Assembly (NCBI GenBank): GCA_023846275.1
Contig: CM043865.1
Coordinates: forward strand, 5,196,068-5,260,067
Length of the DNA: 64,000 bases
DNA from: Vanilla planifolia
Lineage: Eukaryota > Streptophyta > Magnoliopsida > Asparagales > Orchidaceae
Reading direction: 5' to 3'
Shown piece by piece: positions 50,801 through 60,212 of the stretch. Each line of letters begins with the position of its first letter. Within the stretch, counting starts at the first letter, position 1. A program made the translations under genes and the position numbers. A model generated the notes under the pieces. That model had not been told where the DNA came from. It saw nothing but the letters and a program-made list of their open reading frames with translations, and made no database searches.

Positions 50801-53800
50801 ACATATCTGATCACAACTAAGCTTATATATATGACAAGTTTTGAGAGAAACTAAACTATGTACTTGTATAAAGAAAACTTCGTATTCATATGGTTTTAGT
50901 GAATACTGAATTCTCAGAATACAAACAACCCACTTATAAGGCCCAAATTTTGATCAACCGAGCTTGCATACTTATTCTAAGTTTATATGGCAGTCGCACT
51001 TGTACAATGGACTCATCATATCTATACTATCATGATAAATTTCAAATTTAATTGCTCTTTTAAGCCTGAATGAAGGCCATATAAATACAATATTAACTAT
51101 CTTATCATTATAATATAGTTAAGAATAAGGCTTGTTTTTAAACTTGATTTCATTAAATTAAAATTTGAGTTGAATCTAAATCATTTATATTGATATTACC
51201 AAAGTGCTAATGCAATTTTAGAGTCTATAGTTCACAATACATGCATGCGTTAAATGATTTTAAGTGTCATATAAATCAAGTGACGTGCTTAACAATTCAG
51301 ATAAAGTTCATGTCTTGAAAATGAACTCTTGATGGACAGTCATTTCACTAAGAGTTGAGACAATGTCTCTATGAAATGCAAGTTAAGCCAATTATGAGCA
51401 AGGGGCCTTTTAGGTTTCTTCTATTCCAAGTGCATTAATTTGTTTCATCTCAACATTCATTGTATTTATTAACTAAATCTGTATAGATAAGCACTTCAAT
51501 ATCTATTCAATATTGAAGAATTTGATTTTTTTTATCATCAACCTCAATGGCACAACACTTCGAAATGAAGATCTACAATGTCATTTGTAGTAGACTCTAT
51601 CCTTAGTTTGTGGAATTACTAAAACTACTCATGAAACTAATGTATCAAAAATAATTATGTAAACTCCCTGATTTCTGATTTAAAGGAATTGCAACTTTTT
51701 CATATTTTTTGTATTCATGTTGACTTTGGTTTTCATACATATCATCATTTAGTTGGTTTGAAGGAATTCTTTATATATTTTTATGTATTTGTGTTGGCTT
51801 TGGTTTGCATACATATTATTATTTAGTTTGAGTTTGGAACTATTTCTTGTTTGTTACATTGTGTAATAGTTAAAAATGATTTTCTATGTATATTTGTGCC
51901 ATTTGTCATACCCATGCAAATAATATAACAGACATGCAAATATTTTTCATGGATTTGCAACTTAAACCTTATTTGAAAAGATTGTTCTTCTATCTTAGCC
52001 TTGTTTATGAAGGTTTGTTGTGCATTTCATATACGGACATATTGTTGAATTTAATCTTGTTTGTGTGTGTTTTTTTTGTTATCTTTCTGCATTCTTCCTT
52101 GCACACCTGTTTTCCAAATTGTATTCCCGTTTTTTATAGAGAAACAAAGTATGTGGATTTCCATGACTTCCCCAACTATAATACATCCTTCTTAGGCCTT
52201 GTAGAGCTTCCTAGTTACTTGATCTTTGGTTATCCTGCAATCCATTTAGCTTGCTGAAAACTATTAATAACAAAGTAATATGCCCTCTTTTTAGAGGCAC
52301 TTGCATTAATTTATTTGTAATGCATAAAAGTCCTTAAATGGCATGATTTGACTTATATCATCCTTGTACTGGTATGATTGTGTTCCCTGCTATGTGACCA
52401 ACCAAAACTATTGATTCTGTCTATACCAAGGGAGATTATTAAGGATTATCTATGTTTGACAGCCTATAACTGGTCTACACATGGATCCTTAACGAAATAA
52501 AAACTATCTTTGTGTGCTTTAGAATGCTTATTTTAACAAATTATTAATACGTTGTTCATCAAGCAAAAAGTTACAGGCTAACATTTTAATTAGTGAAGAT
52601 GACATGCATTGGAAGGACCTCCAAAAGTTCCATGCGCACTTGAATACTGTGCATGGCTTTTTTTTTTTTTTCTGAATTAAGTTCAATTGTTTGTTAAACG
52701 AATTTTTCTTAAATTTTTACAGATTTGTATATTTATTATGTTCTTGATGTGGTTATGGTCTAGAAACAATCACCAGGTTTGAGTGGGCTCTCAAACTGAA
52801 TCTTATAATACCCATTCCTTCTGTTTTCCTAATTTTCCCTGTGTACTGGTAGGCTTCAGCTTCATATATGACAGTCAAAGTACCAATATTGTCTTAATTG
52901 TCCTTTTCTTGTCCTACTTTTTCTCAAAAAGCAGGCTTGTGTTCTATGTGGCTATGAAGGTGGAGCAATGACACGTGCTCTCGAAAGTGCAACTATTGTG
53001 AGAAGTCTATTGAAAGCCTGGAATGTGACTTATGATTCCAATTCAAGAATATTGCTCCACTCACATCAAGACGACCAAGTCCTGAAACCAAGTTCATCAG
53101 GGGCGGATGAAGCTGGGTGTAAATTTGGTTTTCTTCCTTCTGAAGACTTAAAAAGCTCCAAATCCAATATTGAAGTTGATGTAAAAGCATATGAATACAA
53201 TCAGACAAGTAATGTTCAAGGTTCAAATTTGGTTAAAAACAGATTTGTACATAATACCATAATTGAGGGGGTGTTTGAACCATCTACTATTCAGTGGGTT
53301 CATGTAGTTTGTGGTCTCTGGACTCCTGGTACACGATGCCCAAATGTCAATACAATGAGTGCTTTTGATGTGTCTGGTGCTTCACCTGCAGGGAAAAACA
53401 TTGTAAGCTGAGCTAGTTTGAAACTTACTTTTTATTGTCTGCAAGGAAATCTTCAGAGCTTTAGGAGCTTGCTGAATCTATTGTCATGTGTTTGCTAATG
53501 CATTAAAACTAACGGCAATCTACTTGCAAAATGTATTGCTAATGCTTGGTTGCAATTTCTCATCTTCAGGTTTGCTCTATATGCAACCGCCCCGGTGGTA
53601 CGTGCATTAGGTGTAGAGTTGTGAACTGTTCTATCTATTTTCATCCTTGGTGTGCCCATCAGAAGGTACTTACAGAAGTGCATACTGATGAAGCTGTTTT
53701 ACTTTTATTGATGTCATGTCTTCCATCATATGGCTAAAAAAACCACTGTTTTCCTGATTCGTTTTGAATTTTGCTGATGAACTTTGGAATGCTAACTCAA

Positions 53801-56800
53801 CTTTGCCTGGCATCTCTATTTCTTTTTAGTGTAAATGATAGATATGTTCAAGAAATTGGGTCTTATCTATTGATAGATCTTTTTTGTTTCTAAAATATCC
53901 ATTTGTCTTTGATTTTTTTTTGTTTCAAATTACCTTTCAGAAATAGTCATATAGGTACCTACTGATTGCATAATTGTACAAATAAGTACTCTTTATATGT
54001 GACGACAATTTAAGAACTAAAAAACATTACGATTCAAGTCGTTACATTAATAGAACTATAGGGGTCTATTTGGTTATTTAAAAAAAACTTGAGAGGTTTA
54101 TTTGCACAGGAATAAATTGTAGAGACAGACCCATTTGCTATTTACCGTTATTTTTTAATATTAAGCCGATTATTGTTATTATTACTCAGAGATAAATTTA
54201 AGACATTAAAGGTGGCTGAATCAAAATGTAAAGACGAAGTCCACATTTATTTACCTCCCATCCAATGAAGCCAAGATCCTTATCTTTTTCTTTGTAGGGA
54301 ATTATTCTTTAAGTGGTTTGTTGATGCCAATATGAATTCCTTTTTTTTCTCCCTCATTCTTTTTTGAAGGGCTTACTTCAAAGTGAGATAGAAGGCAATG
54401 AAAATGAAAAGGTTGGTTTCTATGGCAGTTGTAGGATTCATGCCGCAAACAATTATGTTGCCGATGATCAATCTTTGAATGTTGATGAACTACTGATGAG
54501 TCATGAAGCCGTGGTCTGTAGCTCTACTTGTGCTCGAGTAGAGGTATGCATTGTTTGTTGGTTTTTATCTTTTGCTCCACGATGTTGATTTTTTAAGAGC
54601 TTCTCTGTTGCACAGGAATTTAAAGGCAGGAAAAATGAAAGAGGGTTCAACCAGCCACAAAATGATGAAGATGGTTGCATTGTTTCTCAAGTGCAGATAA
54701 ATGCATGGCTTCACATCAATGGCCAGAAATCATGCATAAGAGGTGCTTTAAAGCCAACTTGTTCTGATGTTGAACATGACCACAGGGTAAATTCAAGACA
54801 TACCTAATGTTAGTCCTTATATAATTCTCTCAAGTTACAAGTGGTTGAGGGTCGGAGGTTACCACAAATGCAGACTTCTATAGGAACAGATTCTATCTGA
54901 ACCTAATATCCTTCTACTTCTATTTGGTTGATGGCATTATATGCATATCACATTCAATGTTCACATATCATGCCTTTGAACTTGCTCCTGGTGTTTGAAT
55001 TGTTCTAGCAAATAGAAATCACTTTACTCTATGAAACAGTGTGCAAATGTGGATCAATTTAAGGGCTCTTTCCTTTGTTTTGCAGAAAGAGTACATTCGG
55101 TACAAGTTGTCAAAAGCATGGAAGCATTTGGTAGTCTACAAGTCTGGAATTCATGCCCTTGGTCTCTACACTTCACAATTTATAGCCAGAGGAGCCATGG
55201 TTTTTAGCTATTTTAAACATAATTTTCTCTTTATGACTGTAATCTCTATGCAACTTCGATCGTTTTTAAATTTTTTATCTTACATCACCAGGTGGTTGAG
55301 TATGTGGGGGAGATTGTGGGTCTTCGAGTGGCGGATAAACGAGAGACTGAGTATCAATCAGGAGGAAGACTGCAGTGCAAAAGTGCATGCTACTTCTTTA
55401 GGATCGATAAAGAGCACATTGTAGATGCTACTCGTAAAGGGGGTATTGCTCGATTTGTTAACCATTCATGTCTGGTAATTCTGGCTTATTAATGCACCAT
55501 TAGTTTTTGTTTTATTGTGTTAAAGATTTAATTATAGGTTTAATTATGTTAGCCCCACGAGTTTTATGTTTCTGTCTGTCTTTTGATTTATTTCAGCCAA
55601 ACTGTGTTGCCAAGATAATATCCATCAGGAATGATAAGAAGGTAATCAACAATTTAAGCAGCTTCTTGCTATTTCTAATAATAATTCATTAATTCTTTTT
55701 GTTGTTCTTAGTTTTCTTTTTGGTCTAATATGTGATTCTTCGTGAAATTGGTTGTTAAAACTGCTTGTTGTTTTCTCCTGAGGTATCTAATTTACCTAAT
55801 TAATTTCTATATTCTCTATCAAGGGGAACTTTATGCTTCCTGGTAAAGATTAAAGAAAGAAAAGCTAATCCATCTTCCCAGCAGCCCAACTTTAGCTTCA
55901 TTTGTCAGCAAAACTTCTCGACAAGTTTTTCTGTAGCTGATTCTTGGAGGAAAAGTCGATGTCTTTTTAATTACATATCCTTTCTAAGATTCTTCAATCT
56001 CAATCCACGATACGTGGATCCTTCATTGTCTCACATTATCAGATTTCCTTAAACCAAAGAATGCAATAGTTGACCTTCATTCTCCATCAATATAACTTCT
56101 ACAAGCTATCCAAAAGGGAAAAGGATTCTATCTAATGGAGAGAGGAGATTAACCAATTGCAGAGTGACAAAAGAGTAGAAACAAAGAGAGAGGGGTTGAC
56201 AAAGGAGGTAAGGGCAACTTAGAAAAACTAGCTGTCAGCGCCATGATTCATGGAGGAGGGAAGTTGTTAAGCTAGCCCTAATTGGCCTGGGGCTTGCATA
56301 TTATAATCCAGAAAGTGTATGGAAAACATATTTTCTACAAATATGTTTTGTTGAATGTAATGTGGAATGTTAGTTTCTAGTTGCTTTTTTTGTTAGAAAA
56401 CTAGTTGATTGGTTATGTCTTGGTCACATTATTCATCAAATTGGAAATTAGATTACTTAGCTCAACTGGACTTCTTTTTTCATGTCATGGAATGAAATAG
56501 ATGGCAGAATGTAGCTTAAGAATTTTATTGAATGAGATTTCCTTATTGTATGTATTTACTTACCTAAAATTGTGATACTTAGTGATGGCTTGTTCTATGT
56601 TCCATTTTCTTTTTAAAGGTTCTTTTTATTTTTGTTGTCTTGTATCAAATTGGTGGTAACAAACCCACATCTCAATCCATCCAAGATTTCAATCCTTTTG
56701 GGAACTCAATACTTCCTCAACAACACTCATCTGCAAAATAATTAATCCATCCTTAATCTTCTGTTTACCATCCCATATATATATATATATATATACTGAC

Positions 56801-57809
56801 TGCAATATAACTATAATTAAAGAAATAAGAACTGAAGTATCTGTTCTTCAGGTGGAATTCACCAAACTACCTTGCTTCTGCCTTGTCCTATGATTCGTCA
56901 ATGGTGTTCTCTTTTACAAGCAATCCAGACCACAAATTGCATATTCCATCTTTTAACATATGAGGTTCTAAATGCCTGATCTAGAAACTTAGCCTGGACA
57001 TATTCCAAATAAATCTATTAAATTAAAAGTACTTAGCATGAATTTAAGAAGTGTAAAATGGATGCCTAGTTTAAGTAAATCCTGATAAGATGATTGCATA
57101 TAGAATCTTTTGCTGACAGTACACTTGTTAGGAGCCGTTTGTTGGTTGTAGAGGTTAGTGCCTTGGCTGCAAATATTCATTTTTCTTTTTAACCACAATC
57201 ACTGTAAGCTTTATAAGGTTGCTTATACATAAACTGCTAAAATGTACATATTTAGGGTGACAGAAACTGAAAGAAATCTAGTTATTTTAGCATATATTTA
57301 TTTAGACAATATATAGAAATTTGTTGTAATTATAGGATTACGTCTTAAGATTGTATAAAGCTTGTATGATTATCAGTTTCCTATTTTCCTAAACATATTG
57401 ATTTGCTTTTGTTAAAATGCGTTTTGGTTATTATACTAGTGCTTTTTGATAGAGTCCATAATTATGCCAATGATGGGAGAAATTAAGTTCACAAATTTTG
57501 AGAGAAATTAAGTTGACGAGTCGTAGTTTGAAATTCAAAAAAAGAATTATTGTGCTTTAAATTATGATTTGATAAAGGTTTGTCTTAGAATCTATTTGGC
57601 TATCCTTAGAAGATCTAAAATAGAAGCAACACACTAGTTGAGAGATAATAGTGGACAAGTTTATGGCAATGAAAAATTTTGGTTTGCTTTTATTGTTCTA
57701 GAAAAGTTGTATTATAATATCTAAGGAGAAGCATTTTGAAAGATCTCAAAAAAGAAAAAAATTAAAATTATATATATTTAATTTATTAAAAGATAATAAA
57801 GTAAATGAC

Positions 57810-57841
<32 letters not shown>

Positions 57842-59173
57842 CTAATAAAATAGACTAAATATTTGTTCATTACACTTAAGCTCATCTAGATTCTCATGTC
57901 ATTTTTTTTACATTGTTTGATGGTCATATCTACAATGGGTAAAACCAAATTGGAGTTTAGAAAACAACTTTGGAGTCTATGTGATTTTGATTATAAGGTT
58001 TGGCAAAGAATATGGAATTTGAGTTAGTCATGTTAGGAGTGTATTAACTTGGAGTTTATAATTGGTGATAATATAATATTCAATAATGGGAGATTTTTAT
58101 TATTTTCCACATTTCTAAGTAATGAAAAATTTATGAATGTAAATAACAGAATCTAAACCTCTTTAGATGAAATAGGGTGTTTTGGTATATCATGTGATCA
58201 AAACAAACTCTCAAGATTAAGTGCAATTTTTTTAATGCTGTCATAAGATTAATAATAATTTATGTTTTTGTTTGGATTATGATATTCAAACATACACATA
58301 AAATGAGTACTGTAGAGATTAGGGTGTTTGAGTTGGTACTTAATATCCCTAATAGGTAGTTAAGTTTATTTGAATTTACTCGTGTAAATAGGGGCAGAGG
58401 ACTAGTGTACAAGATACTGTTTGAAATGAAATCACTTGGCTATTGAGGAAGAGCTGGATAGAATGTAGTGTTAGTAGATGCATTTAAATTTTTCCTACTT
58501 TGTGGAATTACGCTTGTTTTGATGTTATTGACTTTATTGTTCTATACCAGCGTGAATGCATGTTGATTCGACTTGTACTGTGGTTGATTTTCTTTCCCAA
58601 GTCATGTAAACTTGTTCAGAGCAAGAAGCTAGATGTGTACTGTAATCAAAATCCTTTCAAAGTTCACAAATGGGGTGTTAAACCTCGAGCTGTTGTTGTT
58701 TGTTTGATAACCTGACCTAATTGCTGTAGAAGTGTCATTTCTGGACCTTAGCATCCTTGAAAATAAGTTGAGGTCCAACAGTCAACAGTAGTTTGCTTGG
58801 ATGTGGTGGATTAAGGACCCATTTGTTGGATCAACTTTATATTGGATGTGAGGTTTGCTATCAGAATGTATTGTTTTGACTACTTGTGAATCCCCATCAT
58901 TTTGTTTGAATGGATATGTAATTCTTTCACAAACTTTTATTAATGCATTTTGTGATTTGAATGTCTTTGGTGCCTCAGTTACTACAACTTTTGAATTCAA
59001 ATCTTCAAGTTTATATGACACATTTTATGTTAGTGTAGGTCGTTTTCTCTGCAGAAAGAGATATTTTCCCAGGTGAGGAGATTACCTATGACTACCATTT
59101 TAATAGGGAGGATGAAGGTAAGAGAATTCCTTGTTTGTGCAAATCAAAAAACTGTAGGAGGTACCTAAACTAG
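26894..59173 (+). CDS. Trithorax-type histone methyltransferase (PHD, extended PHD, SET, post-SET), 19 exons
   Basis: Exons: 26894-26989, 29212-29857, 29958-30046, 30136-30225, 31377-32085, 32211-33248, 33392-33491, 35243-36822, 46460-46568, 46673-46778, 46850-46933, 52935-53402, 53570-53665, 54370-54543, 54616-54786, 55086-55199, 55292-55474, 55597-55641, 59039-59173. All junctions are GT-AG and in phase, giving 2010 residues ending in TAG. The PHD is about 1495-1545, the extended PHD 1551-1775 and the SET plus post-SET 1865-2005. Such proteins methylate histone H3 in chromatin; H3K4 is the likely target by trithorax relationship (inference). Arabidopsis ATX1-5 have a PWWP domain, and ATX1/2 also FYR domains; I see neither here. 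The start ATG is the first that opens a frame into a proper donor. The gene spans 32 kb because introns 8, 11 and 18 (9.6, 6.0 and 3.4 kb) have swollen. Small unseen exons in intron 8 cannot be excluded, although phases join without one. Confidence 0.92.
29212..30225 (+). CDS. SET protein exons 2-4: N-terminal region and Cys/His motif
   Basis: Exon 2 (29212-29857) codes a Ser/Asn-rich, low-complexity stretch of about 215 residues with no known domain. Exons 3 (29958-30046) and 4 (30136-30225) code a compact motif at residues about 256-307: GLLGILCSCHGLPMSLAKFC, then HSGLSTSNP, MENG, and AKWWTMFSR. Its regular spacing of Cys, His and Trp looks like a folded module. I recall similar sequence in SET/PHD proteins of other plants but cannot name a Pfam domain. 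Exon 5 continues LIPGDSRGLDH. Confidence 0.85.
31377..33491 (+). CDS. SET protein exons 5-7: disordered middle turning cysteine-rich
   Basis: Exons 31377-32085, 32211-33248 and 33392-33491. The first 500 or so residues are polar and unremarkable. From about residue 785 cysteines become dense: SCSCTTEKKCFFKHS, LTCGWHKS, GRLCCLSAM, DCCSIHR, LLCKPGCA, YKYCSCASP, and FTCHVCGTDHNHCFR at the end of exon 7. The last of these resembles a small zinc-binding knuckle (C-x2-C followed by H-x2-H-C). No named domain is assigned. Confidence 0.85.
34054..34245. repeat. Possible small inverted-repeat element (MITE-like)
   Basis: The left side reads ATAACATTGACATCTGGATG. The reverse complement of the right side reads ATAACATGACACCTGAATG, an imperfect inverted match about 170-190 bases apart in intron 7. 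A separate palindrome, AACATCTAGATGTT, lies near 34174. No target-site duplication is evident, so this is tentative. Confidence 0.35.
35243..36822 (+). CDS. SET protein exon 8: large exon, end of the cysteine-rich region and basic linker
   Basis: A 1580-base exon. It begins with more Cys clusters (KMCMHMG, SSKCCCAVISNCLTGHCF, VGQCTCFKK), then runs through a polar stretch. Near the C-terminal side are a basic patch, STKRKRFVFPSRFISLKKL (a possible nuclear localisation signal), and a RKKPVVCGNSGIISSGG segment. A GTAAGT inside the exon (about 35308) is not used in this model because the frame stays open across it. Confidence 0.85.
38050..39540. repeat. Array of three diverged ~575-bp repeats in intron 8
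   Basis: Landmarks recur at regular spacing. The ATTAATTRTRTATTAAAA-type block is at 38123, 38701 and 39282, and the ATTGTACATGGATCACT-type block is at about 38330 and 38902. Each unit carries a TTTGGTACCACTTT- or TTTGATACTATTT-type stretch followed by a TCTTAAG...AATTCAAAAGCTTAAG stretch. On the minus strand this resembles an LTR end followed by a degenerate initiator-Met primer site. The third copy is incomplete. Confidence 0.75.
40690..43900 (-). pseudogene. Decayed Tat/Ogre-type Ty3/gypsy gag-pol, antisense in intron 8
   Basis: Read on the minus strand with frameshifts. A Gag piece lies near 43880-43660 and a knuckle-like KFCKLHKDYNHNTYEC near 43200-43155. A protease region is at 42939-42580 (HDNIVIYG, then RPIGTSSSTNLL, where the catalytic Asp of the usual DSGSS is replaced). 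The reverse transcriptase is at about 42050-41500 (PKDYYPLIHIDDL, YHQIKM, then TYIDDILV). The RNase H region is at 41173-40700 (VSYTSRYVK, FEKLALTLI, then VIDQQLKIILQ and KWVIKLYELKI). The pairing of LAL..A.KL.PYFQ-like and TDQPL-like RNase H motifs points to the Tat/Ogre side of gypsy. Many stops; no LTR was identified. Confidence 0.85.
41766..42053 (-). repeat. ~145-bp tandem duplication inside the decayed reverse transcriptase
   Basis: The stretch carrying the PKDYYPLIHIDDL code and upstream residues is present twice (about 41766-41908 and 41911-42053). Both copies contain AAGATCATCAATGTGAATAA or AAGGTCATCAATGTGAATAA, CATGTGCCACT, TTGTTACTTTTCTTGACGA and TTGGCCAATTTGAACAATAA. The copies are close to each other, so the duplication is younger than the decay of the element, or arose in its parent copy. 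Confidence 0.88.
46460..46933 (+). CDS. SET protein exons 9-11: PHD finger
   Basis: Exons 46460-46568, 46673-46778 and 46850-46933. After a basic linker ending FKKWKINRKR, the PHD finger reads LCCVCRLSN, CLLECNRC, then VHQACYG and GLWYCRPC, giving the full C4HC3 zinc ligand set. Introns 9 and 10 are short (104 and 71 bases). PHD fingers of this class read histone H3 tail modifications or bridge to partner proteins. Confidence 0.95.
47957..47978. repeat. (AT)11 microsatellite
   Basis: An uninterrupted AT dinucleotide run in intron 11, preceded by a short ATAC-rich stretch. Confidence 0.95.
48940..51250. repeat. LTR-like repeat debris in intron 11
   Basis: GGAGGGTGAATTGTGGAGAA near 48946 and the TTTAGATGGTTTAGCCCAAC stretch near 49197 (followed by GGCTAGGCTTCCATTAATAA) resemble the start and the 'wet-plate' part of certain plant copia LTRs, from memory of the pattern. 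The later part (50050-50900) is dense in GTACGATAAT, TTGTATGATAC and ATTATACGATCATATAAT-type words. No gag-pol is attached. The identification is tentative. Confidence 0.35.
49318..49825. repeat. 256-bp tandem duplication in intron 11
   Basis: Units 49318-49573 and 49574-49825 match almost base for base. Examples are GATAGGCGTACATCTTATAA against GATAGGCATACACCCTATAA, and identical ATGATGTTAAAAATGTTACC blocks. Both units end around GTTTAGCATGACTCATATTC. The high identity suggests a recent duplication. Confidence 0.92.
52935..54786 (+). CDS. SET protein exons 12-15: extended PHD (ZZ-knuckle plus PHD)
   Basis: Exons 52935-53402, 53570-53665, 54370-54543 and 54616-54786. The pre-PHD knuckle opens with ACVLCGYEGGAM. 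About 100 residues of polar insert follow before WVHVVCGLWTPGTRC resumes the knuckle. The PHD part then reads VCSICNRPGGTCIRC, FHPWCAHQK and FYGSCRIHA. Exon 15 is a linker containing VSQVQINAWLHINGQ. AAAAAGCAG gives two possible acceptors for exon 12, and I chose the one whose spacing between CRPC and CVLC is 8 residues. Extended PHDs in ATX and MLL proteins contact nucleosomes or other complex subunits. Confidence 0.93.
55086..59173 (+). CDS. SET protein exons 16-19: SET and post-SET domains
   Basis: Exons 55086-55199, 55292-55474, 55597-55641 and 59039-59173. SET motifs are present in order: GIHALGLY (SAM-binding loop), VVEYVGEIVG, YFFRID, RFVNHSC|LPNC across the exon 17-18 junction (the conserved NHSC site; here exon 18 starts with the Pro), VFSAERDI and GEEITYDYHF. 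The post-SET reads PCLCKSKNCRRYLN then stop, with the three cysteines that complete the zinc site with the one in NHSC. All residues I would expect for catalysis are intact. Exon 16 ends in ATG|GTTTTT, a weak but usable donor. Exon 19 is separated by a 3.4-kb intron. Confidence 0.95.
56775..56795. repeat. (AT)n microsatellite
   Basis: About ten AT units in intron 18. Confidence 0.9.
57811..57841. repeat. (TA)12(CA)n compound microsatellite
   Basis: TA run followed directly by a short CA run in intron 18; likely length-variable between individuals. Confidence 0.93.
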
Positions 59174-59259
59174 AAAGATTTGTGTTATCTACCCTTGGGA
59201 GGAACTTTTTCAATTGTTGTAACTTATGATTATGCTTTCTGTAAATATGAAATGCATGC

Positions 59260-59480
59260 TTGTTGTTCACCATTCATATTAATCTAATTCTAGACTAGTG
59301 CCTGTTTCCCTACTTGTATTTTACTGTGGTCATATTTATTTCTGTAAAAAATTGTAGACTCGTGCTTGTTGTTTCCCTACTTGTTGTTCACCATTCATAT
59401 TAATCTAATTCTAGACTCGTGCCTGTTTCCCTACTTGTATTTTACTGTGGTCATATTTATTTCTGTAAAAAATTGTAGAC
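59260..59480. repeat. 121-bp tandem duplication at the 3' end of the SET gene
   Basis: CTTGTTGTTCACCATTCATA begins at 59260 and again at 59381. Both copies continue through CTAATTCTAGACT, TGCCTGTTTCCCTACTTGTA and TTCTGTAAAAAATTGTAGAC with almost no differences. It lies just after the stop codon and probably within the 3' UTR. Confidence 0.93.
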
Positions 59481-59534
59481 AACAGATGAGAACTACAGAG
59501 TTTGTTTCATTGCTTCTGACAAATATAAGTGTTA

Positions 59535-59540
59535 AATAAA
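59535..59540 (+). terminator. Candidate poly(A) signal of the SET gene
   Basis: AATAAA about 360 bases after the stop codon, downstream of the duplicated 3' UTR segment. Assigned by motif and position only; plant poly(A) signals are loose, so other sites are possible. Confidence 0.3.
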
Positions 59541-60212
59541 CTCAGTTGGCTCATTTACTAACACAAGGAAAATTAGAGGTTTGGTGGCTTGGTTGTGCTA
59601 TCAAAGATGTGCAGCTAGTTTGGTATATATATGAGGAGAAGAGCACACATTCATTTTTGATGTTAACAATGTATTCTCTTGTTGTTTCAAAGTGTCCCTA
59701 TACGCAGCAAGATGTTTCACAATGACATTGAAAGAGGTAAACCCTTGCAGAAAGACCTTGTTATCATAAGAAGTTTTCAACAAATTTTTTTAAGAAAAGC
59801 TGTATCAAATATAATGATCATTTACAACCACGCTAATACAATCTAATTGGCAAGATTATGTTCAGAAAAAAAAATTCCTTCTCAACAGTGTGACAAACCC
59901 TGGATGAGTGTTCCAAAGGAACAAGAAAGGTGCTTGTAGAGCTACCTTCTTCCAGTTGTAATATACTTACCGATTATAAACATTAAACATTACATCGATC
60001 TGTATCCATGGATTGCTCTGTACTCTATCATCTATGTTCTGTTTTTGAATAGGCCACAAATCTGAACTGTAAGTTTCTACTGTGTCACCTTATGATGGGT
60101 TGCTACCTGCACTACTTAGATTATAAATTTCAAGTATCTGAAGGACGCATTTATAGACGCCTAAAAGAACTCATAATAAGAAAAAACATTTGTATGACTT
60201 TGGCTTTTGGGA

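Larger units (their letters stand above)
46934..52934 (+). other. Intron 11 of the SET gene
   Basis: A 6-kb AT-rich intron splitting the PHD finger from the extended PHD. It contains an (AT)11 run, a 256-bp tandem duplication and a stretch (about 48940-51250) that looks like an old LTR-type repeat; these are listed separately. No coding sequence is recognisable on either strand. Confidence 0.75.
55642..59038 (+). other. Intron 18 of the SET gene
   Basis: A 3.4-kb intron separating the NHSC-proximal exon 18 from the final exon. It contains an AT run (56775-56795) and a TA/CA run (57811-57841). I see no other exon, RNA or mobile element; short open frames on both strands lack recognisable domains. 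Confidence 0.75.

Noticed and set aside
58782..59021. Minus-strand 79-codon frame overlapping the last intron of the SET gene
   Set aside because: No domain, opposite to the gene, and adjacent to a confirmed exon on the plus strand.
13148..59480. Common origin of the two 121-bp tandem repeats
   Set aside because: Only the unit length agrees; the sequences at 13148 and 59260 are unrelated.
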